DNA of 64,000 bases from Lactiplantibacillus plantarum EGD-AQ4 (GCF_000463075.2 NZ_AVAQ01000051.1:62001-126000); one strand, 5' to 3'; positions 8,879 to 18,109 are shown, numbered from the stretch's first letter. A program made the numbers and translations. The notes: generated from the sequence alone by a model not told the origin.

Positions 8879-9661
8879 CTACAGCGTCTTCAAAAACGCC
8901 AACAACGCCTTATTAAACGCCGCCGACTGCTCTGCCATCACAATATGACCGGCATCCGGAACCACGACGCTTTGCCCCAACGGCGCCATTTTAGCCGTCA
9001 CTGCAGCGAAGTCTGAATCAAAGAATGGCGATTTCTCACCTGCAATAATCAAAAATGGGACTGTGAGTTGCCGAATAATGTCGCGCCAATCTTGGACCGC
9101 ATGGTTGACTAATAGTGGAAACATCAGCTTGCCATCAAAGGGCGCCTGCTCTTCCACGGCCGTGACCCGCGCGTAAGTATCATCATCGATGTGTTTGAAC
9201 GTCGAGTGACCGAGCGGCATCCGGAAATAGTCTGGGAAATCGACCCACTGAACCGACTTGAATCCGTATGGCCAGTCGGGAGTATTGATCATCTTAGGTG
9301 ACTGGTCGACATCGATCAACGCCTTGATTCCCGTATCACCATATAGTGACACGTAGGCAAACCAGGTCGCCGCACCCATTGAGTTACCTAACAGAATCGG
9401 CTGCTTTAGCTGCAATTTTTCAATTAATTCATGCGCATCGACGGCTCGGCGACTCATCCGCAATCCCTTAACCGTGTGTTCCGACAAGCCTTGGCACCGA
9501 CCATCTAGATTAATGACCCGATAGCCTGCTTGTACCAGTACTGGGATTTGGGCGTGCCAAATGTCCTTTGAGCCACCAAAGCCGGTCAAAATAACGATTG
9601 GTTGCCCGCTACCCTGGTCCGTATAATCTAACTGAACATGGTCTGACGTTATGAAATGCAT
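8879..9661 (-). CDS. Alpha/beta-fold hydrolase
   Basis: A 260-residue alpha/beta hydrolase without signal peptide. The oxyanion region LTGFGGSKDIW is at residues 25-35, the nucleophile elbow GNSMGA places Ser94, and a late GH motif (PDAGHIVMAEQ) supplies the likely catalytic His. The substrate cannot be predicted; esterase or lipase-like activity is typical. The start codon lies 25 nt after the preceding unknown gene, so the two probably share a transcript. Confidence 0.85.
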   Translation of the reverse strand: MHFITSDHVQLDYTDQGSGQPIVILTGFGGSKDIWHAQIPVLVQAGYRVINLDGRCQGLSEHTVKGLRMSRRAVDAHELIEKLQLKQPILLGNSMGAATWFAYVSLYGDTGIKALIDVDQSPKMINTPDWPYGFKSVQWVDFPDYFRMPLGHSTFKHIDDDTYARVTAVEEQAPFDGKLMFPLLVNHAVQDWRDIIRQLTVPFLIIAGEKSPFFDSDFAAVTAKMAPLGQSVVVPDAGHIVMAEQSAAFNKALLAFLKTL

Positions 9662-9685
9662 CTCACTCGCTCCTTTATTGACTAA

Positions 9686-10396
9686 TCATTCAACATCAGT
9701 GCTGAACTTAGCTGGTGTCAATTTATTTAACCGTTCCAGCCACTGTTTTGTCTTGTTATCCATCATCGTACTCGTCAATGGATCCGATTCCATGACGGTC
9801 GGTCCCAATAATTGCGCAACTTTCTCCCAGTCAACACCATTCGCCGTTTGAATGCTGGTCTGTAAGCTCTGAATCTGGTCTGTCTGGACTTGTTGCAGTT
9901 GTTGCCGATTATTGTGAGTCATCGCTAGCATCGTGTTGACCGCTAACTGCTCGGTCAGACAGGCTTGCCACGTCTCTGCGGTCAATGGTTCTACTAAACT
10001 AATCCGTTCTTGCAGTGGTACGGCTGGAACTTCTTTAGTTAAAAACGCCGTCCAACGGGGCATCTCCTGATCAAGCAAGGCATAGCCCTGCCAAGGTAAT
10101 TGGCGATTGAATTCCTGCATCGCCTGTTTGGTGAGCGCGGTCACGGACCAGGTCGTTTGCTCGTCTTCATCTAGCAGATCTTGGGCATTCGCCAACCACC
10201 GTGACATGAATCGTTGCATCGTCTGTCGCATGACTGGCCGCTGTTGGCCGGCCTGTGTTAAATGGTACCGCACCTGTAGAAATTCACTGACTGCACCGGG
10301 CCGAATCGCACGTTGTTCCTGTGCTTGATGCCGCTGTTTTAATTGCCGGAGCCGCTTCTGCTTACTGACACCTGCATAACGTCCTTGTTTAACCAT
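9686..10396 (-). CDS. Protein of unknown function, 236 aa
   Basis: I do not recognise this protein. It starts with a very basic, glutamine-rich segment (residues 1-35: many Lys, Arg and Gln), followed by a predicted all-helical, Gln-rich region without membrane segments or signal peptide. It is cytoplasmic by appearance. It lies 25 nt upstream of the alpha/beta hydrolase gene and downstream of an unusual AT-rich palindromic region (10440-10500) that may control it. The basic N-terminus could bind nucleic acid, but nothing in the sequence establishes that. Confidence 0.75.
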   Translation of the reverse strand: MVKQGRYAGVSKQKRLRQLKQRHQAQEQRAIRPGAVSEFLQVRYHLTQAGQQRPVMRQTMQRFMSRWLANAQDLLDEDEQTTWSVTALTKQAMQEFNRQLPWQGYALLDQEMPRWTAFLTKEVPAVPLQERISLVEPLTAETWQACLTEQLAVNTMLAMTHNNRQQLQQVQTDQIQSLQTSIQTANGVDWEKVAQLLGPTVMESDPLTSTMMDNKTKQWLERLNKLTPAKFSTDVE

Positions 10397-10469
10397 CTCG
10401 CCACCACTTTTCTGAGTTTTTATGCACTCGTTTTTACGATTAACATTGCTATCAATGTTGATATTAACT

Positions 10470-10491
10470 TTGCTATTAATATTAATAGCAA
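10470..10491. promoter_or_regulatory. Perfect 22-bp AT-rich palindrome, possible operator
   Basis: The 22 bp from TTGCTATTAAT to its mirror half form a perfect palindrome about 75 bp upstream of the 236-aa gene. Related half-sites (TTGCTATCAATGTTGATATTAA) lie immediately before it. The arrangement looks like a cluster of operator sites rather than a terminator, since it has no GC-rich stem or T run. Confidence 0.45.
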
Positions 10492-10535
10492 CGCAATCTT
10501 AATCACGTTAACTAATTTTACCGCAACAAATGGGC

Positions 10536-10572
10536 AAAATAAAAGGTTCTTGCCGTTGCCAGCAAGAACCTT
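10536..10572 (-). terminator. Terminator of the amino-acid permease gene
   Basis: An 11-bp stem (AAGGTTCTTGC at 10543-10553 with its complement at 10562-10572) is followed on the minus strand by TTTTATTTT, 18 nt after the permease stop codon. Confidence 0.8.
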
Positions 10573-10589
10573 AATTAGTCCATCTAAAA

Positions 10590-11954
10590 TTACAAGTTAT
10601 CTTCCTTGTTTCCAGCGTATTTACGGAAATAGATCAGGGTCATCACGATCAAGAAGACGACACCGACTAAAATCGAATAACGTGTTTCTGGGTTGATAAA
10701 CATGAAGATCAACGTTAAGGCTAAGAAAGCCAACGTTAAATAATTGGAATACGGTGAAAATGGCATCTTGAACGGATGGTTTTTCATCTTGGCCGCATTT
10801 TGCTTCCGAAAAGCAATCTGACTCACTAAAATAACGACCCATGGCACCATTCCGGGTAGCACACTCGAACTGTAAACCATGACAAAGATTTCGCCGGCAT
10901 CCTTGAAGAACATCGGTAAGACGACGTTTAAAACGACCCCAATCAGAATCCCAGTCGCAATCGCAATCACGGAATAAAATGGTACCCCGTGGCGGTTCAA
11001 CAGCGTCATCTTTTTCGGTAACTGATGACTTTCAGCCAACGTGTAGGTCATCCGACTCGCACTGTAGATCCCGGAATTGGTCCCGGACAGCGAAGCGGTA
11101 ATGACCACGAAGTTGATAATTGAAGCAGCCGCAGTAATCCCAATTTTCGCGAAGGTTTGCACAAACGGCGAGCCAATCTGACTGAGTTGATTCCACGGAT
11201 AAATGCTGACGATGACGAAGATGGCGCCGACGTAGAAAATCAAAATCCGTGCGACGGTCGAACGAATCGCTTTGACGATCGTGCTTTGTGGATTTTCGGC
11301 TTCTCCGGCAGTGACCCCAATAAGCTCGATCCCTTGATATGATGCAAGAACAATGGCTAACGCGAACACGAAGCCCTTGACACCACCAGTGAAGAATCCA
11401 CCATGCGTCCACAAGTTACTAATTCCGATTGGTTGTCCATGGTTCCCAATCCCGAAGATGATCAATCCTAATCCGGCAATAATCATCAAAATAATCGTAA
11501 TCACTTTGATGAGTGAGAACCAGGTCTCCAGCGTCCCGAACATTTTGACCGAAATCAAGTTGGCCGCACAGAGGAAGACGATGGCAATCAGGCCCGGAAT
11601 CCAGTCCGGCAAGTTTGGCCACCAATAACGACAATAGCCGCCAAGCGCAATCATTTCACTCATCCCGACGACCACGAATTGGAAGATATTGCTCCAAGCC
11701 GTGAGATAACCGAAGACTGGGTGAATGTATTCGGAAGCAAACTTGGCGAACGAACCGGTATTCGGGTCGACGTACAACATCTCACCTAACGCCCGCATTA
11801 TCAGGTATAAAAAGGCCCCTGATACGATGTATGCAATTAGCACGGACGGCCCGGTCCACTTAATGGTCGAGCTCGAACCCATGAAGAGTCCGACCCCAAT
11901 CGTGCCGCCCAGTGCAATCATTTGCATCTGGCCCGTACTTAGTTTTCTCTGCAT
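10590..11954 (-). CDS. Amino-acid permease (APC superfamily, AAT family)
   Basis: About 454 residues with twelve predicted membrane helices. The first helix carries the APC signature IALGGTIGVGLFMGSS, and further family motifs include SFAKFASEYIHPVFGYLTAW. It imports amino acids with protons across the cell membrane; the substrate cannot be told from sequence. I place the start at the second in-frame ATG (11954), because AAAGAGAG precedes it at proper distance while the first ATG (11972) has no ribosome site. A terminator follows the gene, so it is probably a single-gene unit. Confidence 0.88.
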   Translation of the reverse strand: MQRKLSTGQMQMIALGGTIGVGLFMGSSSTIKWTGPSVLIAYIVSGAFLYLIMRALGEMLYVDPNTGSFAKFASEYIHPVFGYLTAWSNIFQFVVVGMSEMIALGGYCRYWWPNLPDWIPGLIAIVFLCAANLISVKMFGTLETWFSLIKVITIILMIIAGLGLIIFGIGNHGQPIGISNLWTHGGFFTGGVKGFVFALAIVLASYQGIELIGVTAGEAENPQSTIVKAIRSTVARILIFYVGAIFVIVSIYPWNQLSQIGSPFVQTFAKIGITAAASIINFVVITASLSGTNSGIYSASRMTYTLAESHQLPKKMTLLNRHGVPFYSVIAIATGILIGVVLNVVLPMFFKDAGEIFVMVYSSSVLPGMVPWVVILVSQIAFRKQNAAKMKNHPFKMPFSPYSNYLTLAFLALTLIFMFINPETRYSILVGVVFLIVMTLIYFRKYAGNKEDNL

Positions 11955-12191
11955 ATAATACTCTCTTTTCATAAATCAAAGAACTCACACCGCCGATAGC
12001 AGGCAGAATGGTATATAGCCTTTATCATAGCTAAAAAAGTGCACCGACGCAAACACATTTCCTGACGCATGGTCAAAACTCACCCGATTTCACGCGGTTT
12101 CAGCTAACTCTGTAGAAATTTATCAACTCACCACTTTCAGCGGCAATAATCGGTATAATAAGGGTAATCAAACTAGAAATGAGGTTTCGTC

Positions 12192-12656
12192 ATGGCAAAT
12201 TATATTAAAGAAATCCGGGCCTTAGTCGGTCACAAACCGATTATTTTGAACACCGCAGCTGGTATTTTGGTCAATGATCAACAACAAGTCCTACTGAATC
12301 TGCGCACCGATACGCACAACTGGAGTCTACCTGGAGGCTATTTGGAATACGGTGAGACGTATGCATCAGCTTGCGTCCGGGAATATAAGGAAGATAGCGG
12401 GATCGACGTTGAAATCGTTGATCGCATCGCCATCTTCGACAAGGGTGAAACGGCCTATCCGAATGGCGACGTCGCTCAGACAATCAGCGCCCTCTTTTTG
12501 GTCAAACCAGTTGGCGGCCAAGCCTTGACCCACGCCACTGACGAAACGCTCAAACTAGATTATTTCGACTTCGACAACTTGCCACCCTTATTGAATCAGC
12601 AAAACGCCGACATGATTCACGCGGGGCAACAATATTTACAGGCGCATCCTCAGTAG
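12192..12656 (+). CDS. Nudix hydrolase
   Basis: A 154-residue Nudix-fold hydrolase of nucleoside-diphosphate-linked compounds. The Nudix box is at residues 49-71 (GYLEYGE, seven residues, then REYKEDSGI). It fits GX5EX7REUXEEXGU except that the second Glu of the EE pair is Asp68, a conservative change in a metal ligand. The region before it (WSLPGG) is typical of ADP-ribose and related pyrophosphatases. Substrate is unknown. GAGG lies 9 nt before the ATG, and TATAAT about 35 nt upstream suggests its own promoter. Confidence 0.88.
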   Translation: MANYIKEIRALVGHKPIILNTAAGILVNDQQQVLLNLRTDTHNWSLPGGYLEYGETYASACVREYKEDSGIDVEIVDRIAIFDKGETAYPNGDVAQTISALFLVKPVGGQALTHATDETLKLDYFDFDNLPPLLNQQNADMIHAGQQYLQAHPQ

Positions 12657-13013
12657 ACTCAGTGTTGATGAAATCGGTCCAACAGTAGATGCGCTGTTGA
12701 TGAGAATCGGTCGTTCCATCATTCAACTGCCGCTTGGCGGCTATCACTTGGCGAACATCGTTACTCGTGGTCGCGGCGGTTAGTCCCGATAGCAAGCGAT
12801 TGCTAGTGACTCTAACAGCGACAAGCGCGCTAAATAAAACGTCCACTGCTGCTATGCGTTAGACGCTGCAGTTACAGCCTTTTAGACGCTAAATAGACGG
12901 TTCAAGAAAGCTTCCAATTCTTGAACCGTCTATTTTTAGGATTATTTGATCCTCTAGCTTAAACCGCCCATTTAGTGCGTGCCTCTGTCAGCCACAAAAA
13001 CAATTTTGACTAT
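12657..13013. other. Intergenic stretch with a terminator at its end
   Basis: No convincing gene is present in these 357 bases; the longest open frames lack ribosome sites and family features. The only clear element is a 17-bp perfect hairpin (12892-12908 with 12918-12934) ending in T's on the plus strand and A's on the other side, a bidirectional terminator for the converging Nudix and HIRAN genes. Confidence 0.6.
12892..12937. terminator. Bidirectional terminator
   Basis: A 17-bp perfect stem with 9-nt loop, followed by T's, between two convergent genes. Confidence 0.85.
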
Positions 13014-14606
13014 TCATTCAACATCGTCATTCCAACCGCGAAGAAAGATACGTAACCAATCTGGACTTTCGGTGGTGGGCGTCATTTGTGGATGCTCTGG
13101 GTCAGCGATGATTGCAATACGGGCAATCGCCGTTAACGGTACCTGTTGAATCTCAAACATCGCATAGTTATAAAATGCCAGGCAGCCAATCAATTGGGCC
13201 TCATCATCCTTAGTCGTCGTACTGAATAACTGTAACGGATAAATGACGTGATCGACCATTCCGACCGTGGGCTGATAATAGTGCATCGTCGTAATTTCAT
13301 GGTAGACGACCGCATGAATCAAGGCTTGTAGCAATGTCTCGTCCACGTCCTCGGTACTAGTAGCCGCTAACTGCACGTATTGTTGGTAATTGGCCAGTGC
13401 ATGATAGGCTTGGTCTCCGAGCGTTTGGCGAATTTTTTCGACCGTAATCGCCGTTACACTGGGTTCTAAGCGCTGGCCACCTTGATAGTTCGGCAACGCC
13501 GACACTAGGATGGCAGCGAGCTCTTGTTGAGTGAAGGTCGCGTGCGTTTGGCTCGGCGTCTTGGGTTGATACGGCACCACTGGTTGAGAAGTAAATTGCA
13601 AGGCCAGTTTTAACGCTGGTTGCACCCGTGGATCACCAAATGGGGCCCAGCTGACCATGAACCCGGCCTGTTCGTGTGCCTTAAGCTGGCCAACCCGATA
13701 AATCACGGCCGCCTGACTGCCATCATCGACTAAATTATCATTCAAACCGGTCCGCGTTTGCGCACTGAGTCCAACCACGTAAAAACTGCTGGCATTGGTC
13801 AATACTGCCGCCGAAACGCGATCATCTTGCCAGCGCCGGACGACATCCGCGGTAGCCGTGACTTGGCACGTGACGAGACTGTTAGTCGGAACTTGCGACC
13901 AATCCGGGGTGATTAAATAACGCTTCGTGACTTGTAGCGCATCATCCGGCGTCAACCAAGGCGACAGTGGCACGCGTTGATAATTGATAGGACGGCCGTT
14001 GCACAACACGACTAGCGTTCCCAATGGCGTTTGTAATAAGTGCTTGGGCATCGCCCCCAGTGAAGTTGATTGCGTCGTCAACTGCTGACGGGCCTGAATC
14101 GCTTCTACCGAACTTTCGCCAGTAGTCGTGCGCCAAACCATCACTGAGAGATGCTGCTGCTTTTTGTCTAATTCAGTCACCGTGCCATACAACAGTTGGC
14201 CTTGATCCATCAAGGCAGCATAGGGCTGATTCTGATAACGGGCAACATAGCCTAATTTTTCATGCTGGCACGTCCATACCGAGATGGCATTATCGTCATA
14301 CTGATTGTTAGACTCGCGTTGCAACAGTACCGGTAGCCCGACTTCTAGCTCGGCCAGCACTGGAATGATATTGTCAATGTATCGTTGGCCAACGACCGTG
14401 ACGGTATCTAAGGCTAGCTCGGTCGTCTTAGCTGATTTTTGTTCAGTTATCTGAATGATGTCAGTTGCAGCAATCACCTCAATTGGCGCCGTTTCTGGTT
14501 CAATCGGCCGTGCTAAGATTTGTTGACCTTGATTAACGACCGCAATCACACAATACGTCTGCTGCTGATTGGTCGTAATGCGCATACCCATTTCAATTTG
14601 TTTCAC
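13014..14606 (-). CDS. HIRAN-domain protein of unknown role
   Basis: A 530-residue cytoplasmic protein. Residues about 68-140 fit a HIRAN domain: VVGQRYIDNI, then LLQRESNNQYDDNAISVW, then LGYVARYQNQPYA. HIRAN domains bind DNA ends or single-stranded DNA and occur alone or fused to helicases and nucleases. The remaining 390 residues are rich in Gln, Thr and Ala and show no motif I recognise; there is no helicase or nuclease signature. It stands alone, transcribed toward the Nudix gene. A perfect parS site lies 150 bp upstream of its start. A DNA-processing role is only an inference from the HIRAN domain. Confidence 0.75.
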   Translation of the reverse strand: MKQIEMGMRITTNQQQTYCVIAVVNQGQQILARPIEPETAPIEVIAATDIIQITEQKSAKTTELALDTVTVVGQRYIDNIIPVLAELEVGLPVLLQRESNNQYDDNAISVWTCQHEKLGYVARYQNQPYAALMDQGQLLYGTVTELDKKQQHLSVMVWRTTTGESSVEAIQARQQLTTQSTSLGAMPKHLLQTPLGTLVVLCNGRPINYQRVPLSPWLTPDDALQVTKRYLITPDWSQVPTNSLVTCQVTATADVVRRWQDDRVSAAVLTNASSFYVVGLSAQTRTGLNDNLVDDGSQAAVIYRVGQLKAHEQAGFMVSWAPFGDPRVQPALKLALQFTSQPVVPYQPKTPSQTHATFTQQELAAILVSALPNYQGGQRLEPSVTAITVEKIRQTLGDQAYHALANYQQYVQLAATSTEDVDETLLQALIHAVVYHEITTMHYYQPTVGMVDHVIYPLQLFSTTTKDDEAQLIGCLAFYNYAMFEIQQVPLTAIARIAIIADPEHPQMTPTTESPDWLRIFLRGWNDDVE

Positions 14607-14758
14607 AATATCACCCCCACGTTCAATTTAAACTACCTCTATTATACGTAACCGCTATCATCATTGATAGTTTAATGAGTTGTTTTGCAATTTCAGCTTA
14701 CATAGCTGGGAACTACGTTGTGACTGTTTGCTGTGGTGAAACAACTTGTGTGACCAAA

Positions 14759-14774
14759 TGTTTCACGTGAAACA
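14759..14774. promoter_or_regulatory. parS: parS site (ParB-binding centromere site) 1
   Basis: TGTTTCACGTGAAACA is a perfect 16-bp palindrome identical to the bacterial parS consensus. It lies in a 367-bp gene-free stretch (14607-14973) with no other clear content. ParB spreads from such sites to recruit SMC and segregate the origin region. Confidence 0.93.
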
Positions 14775-14973
14775 TTTTGGCCTGGTTACACACTCGGACT
14801 CCCCGCTGTTGAAAATGTTTCTCAGAGTAAGTAGCAACCGCTCCGCCAACAGCGCTGGTTTCACAACAATATTCGCGTACCAACTTGACGCTATCCATCA
14901 TGCGCGCCTCATATCAGGCCATCAAGCTTAGCGCTCACTCGGCTACTAAACTATGTCAGTTTATGTTTCACAG

Positions 14974-15318
14974 TCAATCTGCCACTTGCCGTGCGTTATA
15001 CAGACGACCCCACTTTTCCATTTCCATCACGACTGGCTTTAGCGTCAGGCCGAAATCAGTGAGGCGGTATTCGGTCTTAGGCGGAATCACTGGATACACC
15101 CGCTTGCTAATCAGTTGATCGTGTTCGAGCTCCTGCAATTGCAGTGCCAGCATCCTGCGTGAACAATCCGGCATCCGCTTCTGTAACTCGCTGAACCGAC
15201 AAACACCACTGGTTAACAAATGATACAAAATAACGCTCTTCCACTTGCCAGCAATCACTTGTAAGGTGCTTTCAACCGGGCAGCCTGCCTGGCAGTCAAA
15301 AATCTTTCTCGTATGCAT
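14974..15318 (-). CDS. HxlR-family transcriptional regulator
   Basis: A 114-residue winged-helix regulator. Its N-terminal Cys-containing segment (FDCQAGCPVESTLQVIAGKWK) and LQLQELEHDQLISKRVYP wing are typical of the HxlR / YodB family, in which a conserved Cys senses electrophiles, quinones or disulfide stress. The start is set at the ATG preceded by GGGGA (15318). It is divergent from an oxidoreductase gene, the usual arrangement for a redox-responsive repressor and its target. A dyad at 15384-15399 in the shared promoter region could be its operator. Confidence 0.9.
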   Translation of the reverse strand: MHTRKIFDCQAGCPVESTLQVIAGKWKSVILYHLLTSGVCRFSELQKRMPDCSRRMLALQLQELEHDQLISKRVYPVIPPKTEYRLTDFGLTLKPVVMEMEKWGRLYNARQVAD

Positions 15319-15383
15319 ACACAATCCCCATTTCTGATGGTTAACTTATAAGCAGTATACCATTCGCGCATCAGTCTGAGACC

Positions 15384-15399
15384 GTTACACGCTTGTAAC
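15384..15399. promoter_or_regulatory. Inverted repeat, candidate HxlR operator
   Basis: GTTACA-CGCT-TGTAAC is a perfect 6-bp inverted repeat midway between the divergent HxlR and oxidoreductase genes. Location is the main support. Confidence 0.45.
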
Positions 15400-15421
15400 T
15401 AAGTGCAAATAAATTCACGTC

Positions 15422-15449
15422 TTGTTTTTGACTCACAACGTCGTATATT
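15422..15449 (+). promoter_or_regulatory. Candidate promoter of the oxidoreductase gene
   Basis: TTGTTT (15422-15427), 16-bp spacer, TATATT (15444-15449), followed by AAGGGGG and the start codon. Confidence 0.5.
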
Positions 15450-15476
15450 TAAGGCAAGCTAAGGGGGATGTTACTC

Positions 15477-16511
15477 ATGAAGAAAATGAAGGCAGTTGGT
15501 TTCTACGCACCATTACCCATTGAAATGCAGGATAGCTTACAAGATGTCACGCTTCCTGTGCCCGTCGTCAGTGGGCATGACTTGTTGGTCCAAGTTGCGG
15601 CTATATCCGTTAACCCAGTCGACGTTGGGGTTCGCCATGCCAAACGGCGGCCACTTTCCGCACCCAAGATTATTGGTTGGGACGCTTATGGCACCGTGAC
15701 AGCAGTTGGTGACCAGACCAGTCTGTTCAAAGTAGGCGACAAAGTCTACTATGCTGGCTCGTTCAAACGGCCCGGCAGTGACAGTCAATACCAACTGGTA
15801 GACGAACGGATCGTCGGCCTGGCGCCCAAAACCATCCGACCAGAAGAAATCGCAGCCATGCCGCTGACGGCCCTGACTGCGTACGAAGCACTATTTGAAC
15901 AGTTACAGATTCCATTGACCGCGCCCTCACAGTCGCAACCCCCAAAGACGATTCTCATTATCAATGGTGCTGGTGGGGTCGGCTCGATTGCGACCCAGTT
16001 AGCGAAGTTAGCCGGCTTGACCGTTATTTCAACCGCCTCACGTCCGCAAAGTATTGCCTGGACAAAAGCACACGGCGCTGATTTTGTCGTCAATCACCGC
16101 AATGACTTGGTCCACGAAGTCCATCAGCTCGGGCTGAAATACGTGGACTACATCTTGGGATTGAGCGACCTTGATGGCCACTGGAATGAAATGTGCGATT
16201 TGATCAAGCCATCCGGTCACATCGCTTCAATTACGGAAAACCACCGCCCCATCAACCTCAAAAAGCTGACGAAGAAACGCGGTACTTTTGCATGGGAGTG
16301 GATGTACGCAAAATCTTACTATGGCACCGATGACCTGCAGACTCAGCATGACATTCTCAACCAAATTGCGGTTTGGCTGGACCAAGGCTTGATTTCGTCC
16401 ACCCTCACCAAAACACTCACGCCCATCAATGCAGCCAACTTACGGCTGGCCCATCAGCTGGTCGAAAGTCATCATATGATTGGGAAAGTTGTGGTTAGGG
16501 GTTGGGATTAA
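15477..16511 (+). CDS. Zinc-independent medium-chain alcohol dehydrogenase / quinone oxidoreductase
   Basis: About 344 residues of the medium-chain dehydrogenase superfamily. The N-terminal GroES-like domain is followed by an NADPH-binding Rossmann motif (INGAGGVGSIATQLAKLAG). The Cys and His zinc ligands of true alcohol dehydrogenases are absent, placing it with quinone- or enone-reducing members. An ATG at 15468 directly abuts the AAGGGGG ribosome site, so initiation at 15477 or 15486 is more likely. It is divergent from an HxlR regulator, so induction by reactive electrophiles is a reasonable inference. Confidence 0.85.
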   Translation: MKKMKAVGFYAPLPIEMQDSLQDVTLPVPVVSGHDLLVQVAAISVNPVDVGVRHAKRRPLSAPKIIGWDAYGTVTAVGDQTSLFKVGDKVYYAGSFKRPGSDSQYQLVDERIVGLAPKTIRPEEIAAMPLTALTAYEALFEQLQIPLTAPSQSQPPKTILIINGAGGVGSIATQLAKLAGLTVISTASRPQSIAWTKAHGADFVVNHRNDLVHEVHQLGLKYVDYILGLSDLDGHWNEMCDLIKPSGHIASITENHRPINLKKLTKKRGTFAWEWMYAKSYYGTDDLQTQHDILNQIAVWLDQGLISSTLTKTLTPINAANLRLAHQLVESHHMIGKVVVRGWD

Positions 16512-16965
16512 GAGTTGAGTACTAATCAAATTACAAACGGAAAACTAGCTAGATGCTTTTTCTAACCGTCAAACTCAAATAATAATTCAGCGAGTCACCA
16601 TATATGATAAAATTAATTATCTTAAAATTAATGGAGACTCGGGGAATGAAAAAGAAAAGAGTAGCAGTTTGGGGATTACTTGGGATATTTGTCATCATTA
16701 TTGGAATTGCATGTTTTTTTATGGTGCCAGGAACTACAGTCAGAAATAGCGATGTTGCTGATAAGCAGGTGTCAAAACTAAATGATTCCTTATATGAATA
16801 TTATTCATGGCGGCCGGAGAAATTCGACTTAATTTCTTCGGCAAACGATAATGGAAAAATCGTGATTCTCGTTTCACTCAAGAATAGCAAGTACACGAAG
16901 AATAGCATCAGTAACAAAATCGAACTAACAAAAATAAATTATGCACTGCCCGAATTGTCAAATCA

Positions 16966-18109
16966 AGTGCAACATACCTGACCTATCCTTAAACATTGGT
17001 CTAGTTAATCAAAGTCTGGCAAGATATCCATCGCTGACTTATAACCTAGGATCTTACGTGGTCGTTGGTTGAGTGCATCTTGGATAGCTTGGATTACCGG
17101 GAGTGTTAGCGACTTCATTGACTTGCCCTTAGGGATGAACTCCCTGATCAACTGGTTTTGATTCTCATTAGTCCCTCGTTCCCAATGTGAATATGGGTGT
17201 GCGAAATAGACCGTTGTCCCTTGTACCTTGGACAAGTCGGCGAACTCAGAACCGTTGTCGAGCGTTAGCGTTTTAAAGTGCTCTGGACCGTAATCATCAA
17301 TCGCGTCTTGAACAGCTTGGCGACAGGTATCGGCGTGATAATTCGCAATCTTGATGATGATTTCATAACGGCTAACACGCTCCGTCAAAGTCAACAGGGC
17401 TGGTTCACTGGCAACCCGTTTACCCTTGACCAAGTCACCTTCCCAGTGACCGATTTCTGTCCGGTTATTAGCGGCAGCTGGGCGATCTTCAATGGATTTT
17501 CCTAGGGGCCGTTTATTCTTACGTTGATGGGCTTTGCGACCTGATTTTACATGGCGGCGAAGCTTCATCGGCAGGTCGCTATTCGTCACATCTAGTAGCC
17601 CGGCATCGATGTAGCGATAGACAGTCGGCGTTGACGGGCAAGGACGATCTGGCCAAGCCATTTTGTACTTATGAACGCAGGTGTCGACGCTCTGTTCCCG
17701 AGGCTTTTTATGGAGCTCGCTGGTTAAGTAATCGAAGAACTCAGGAGCCTTATCTGTCCAGCTAACCGCATGACAAGCAGCACGGCGGTCGGCGTGAAGT
17801 ATTTGGGCCGTCTCGGCGTAGTAAGGGTGGTAAGGTTTGTGATTGGCGCCAATTTGACGGGTGGCGCCACGCTTGAGTTCACGCGTGATAGTACTCCGGT
17901 CGCGATGAAGCTTTTTGGCAATCTGACTAGCAGGCCAATTTTCATTGTGAAGGACCATAATTTCGCCTCGTTCGCATGGTTGGAGTTGTTGGTAAGTTCT
18001 AGACGTGGTATTCTGGTTTTGGGTCATGAAGACATTCCTTTCTTAGTTCGTGGTTGATTTAAGAATAGGTCTTCATGGCCTTTTGGTCTAGTTTTTTATA
18101 TGTTGCACT
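16966..18109 (-). mobile_element. IS30-family insertion sequence
   Basis: A 1144-bp element with terminal inverted repeats AGTGCAACATA at 16966-16976 and its complement at 18099-18109. The 3-bp direct repeats TCA at 16963-16965 and 18110-18112 fit the short target duplication of IS30 elements. It carries one transposase gene that looks intact. It sits inside a membrane-protein gene in opposite orientation. It resembles the IS30 elements common in lactobacilli; I cannot name the exact ISfinder entry from sequence alone. Confidence 0.88.
17005..18027 (-). CDS. IS30-family DDE transposase
   Basis: A 340-residue transposase. The N-terminus has a helix-turn-helix of IS30 type (ERGEIMVLHNENWPASQIAKKL and DRSTITREL). 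The DDE catalytic residues are visible as Asp198 in GHWEGDLV, Asp257 in TLDNGSEF, and the Glu of the HWERGTNEN motif (residues 281-289). The frame is uninterrupted and a ribosome site (AAGGAATG) precedes the ATG, so the element may be active. Confidence 0.95.
   Translation of the reverse strand: MTQNQNTTSRTYQQLQPCERGEIMVLHNENWPASQIAKKLHRDRSTITRELKRGATRQIGANHKPYHPYYAETAQILHADRRAACHAVSWTDKAPEFFDYLTSELHKKPREQSVDTCVHKYKMAWPDRPCPSTPTVYRYIDAGLLDVTNSDLPMKLRRHVKSGRKAHQRKNKRPLGKSIEDRPAAANNRTEIGHWEGDLVKGKRVASEPALLTLTERVSRYEIIIKIANYHADTCRQAVQDAIDDYGPEHFKTLTLDNGSEFADLSKVQGTTVYFAHPYSHWERGTNENQNQLIREFIPKGKSMKSLTLPVIQAIQDALNQRPRKILGYKSAMDILPDFD

Noticed and set aside
12550-12846. 98-codon minus-strand frame in the Nudix-HIRAN gap
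   Set aside because: It overlaps the 3' end of the Nudix gene, has no ribosome site, and its composition is unlike a real protein.
14713-14931. Short frames around the parS site at 14759
   Set aside because: They run through the parS palindrome on both strands and lack starts with ribosome sites; the stretch is better explained as a binding-site region.
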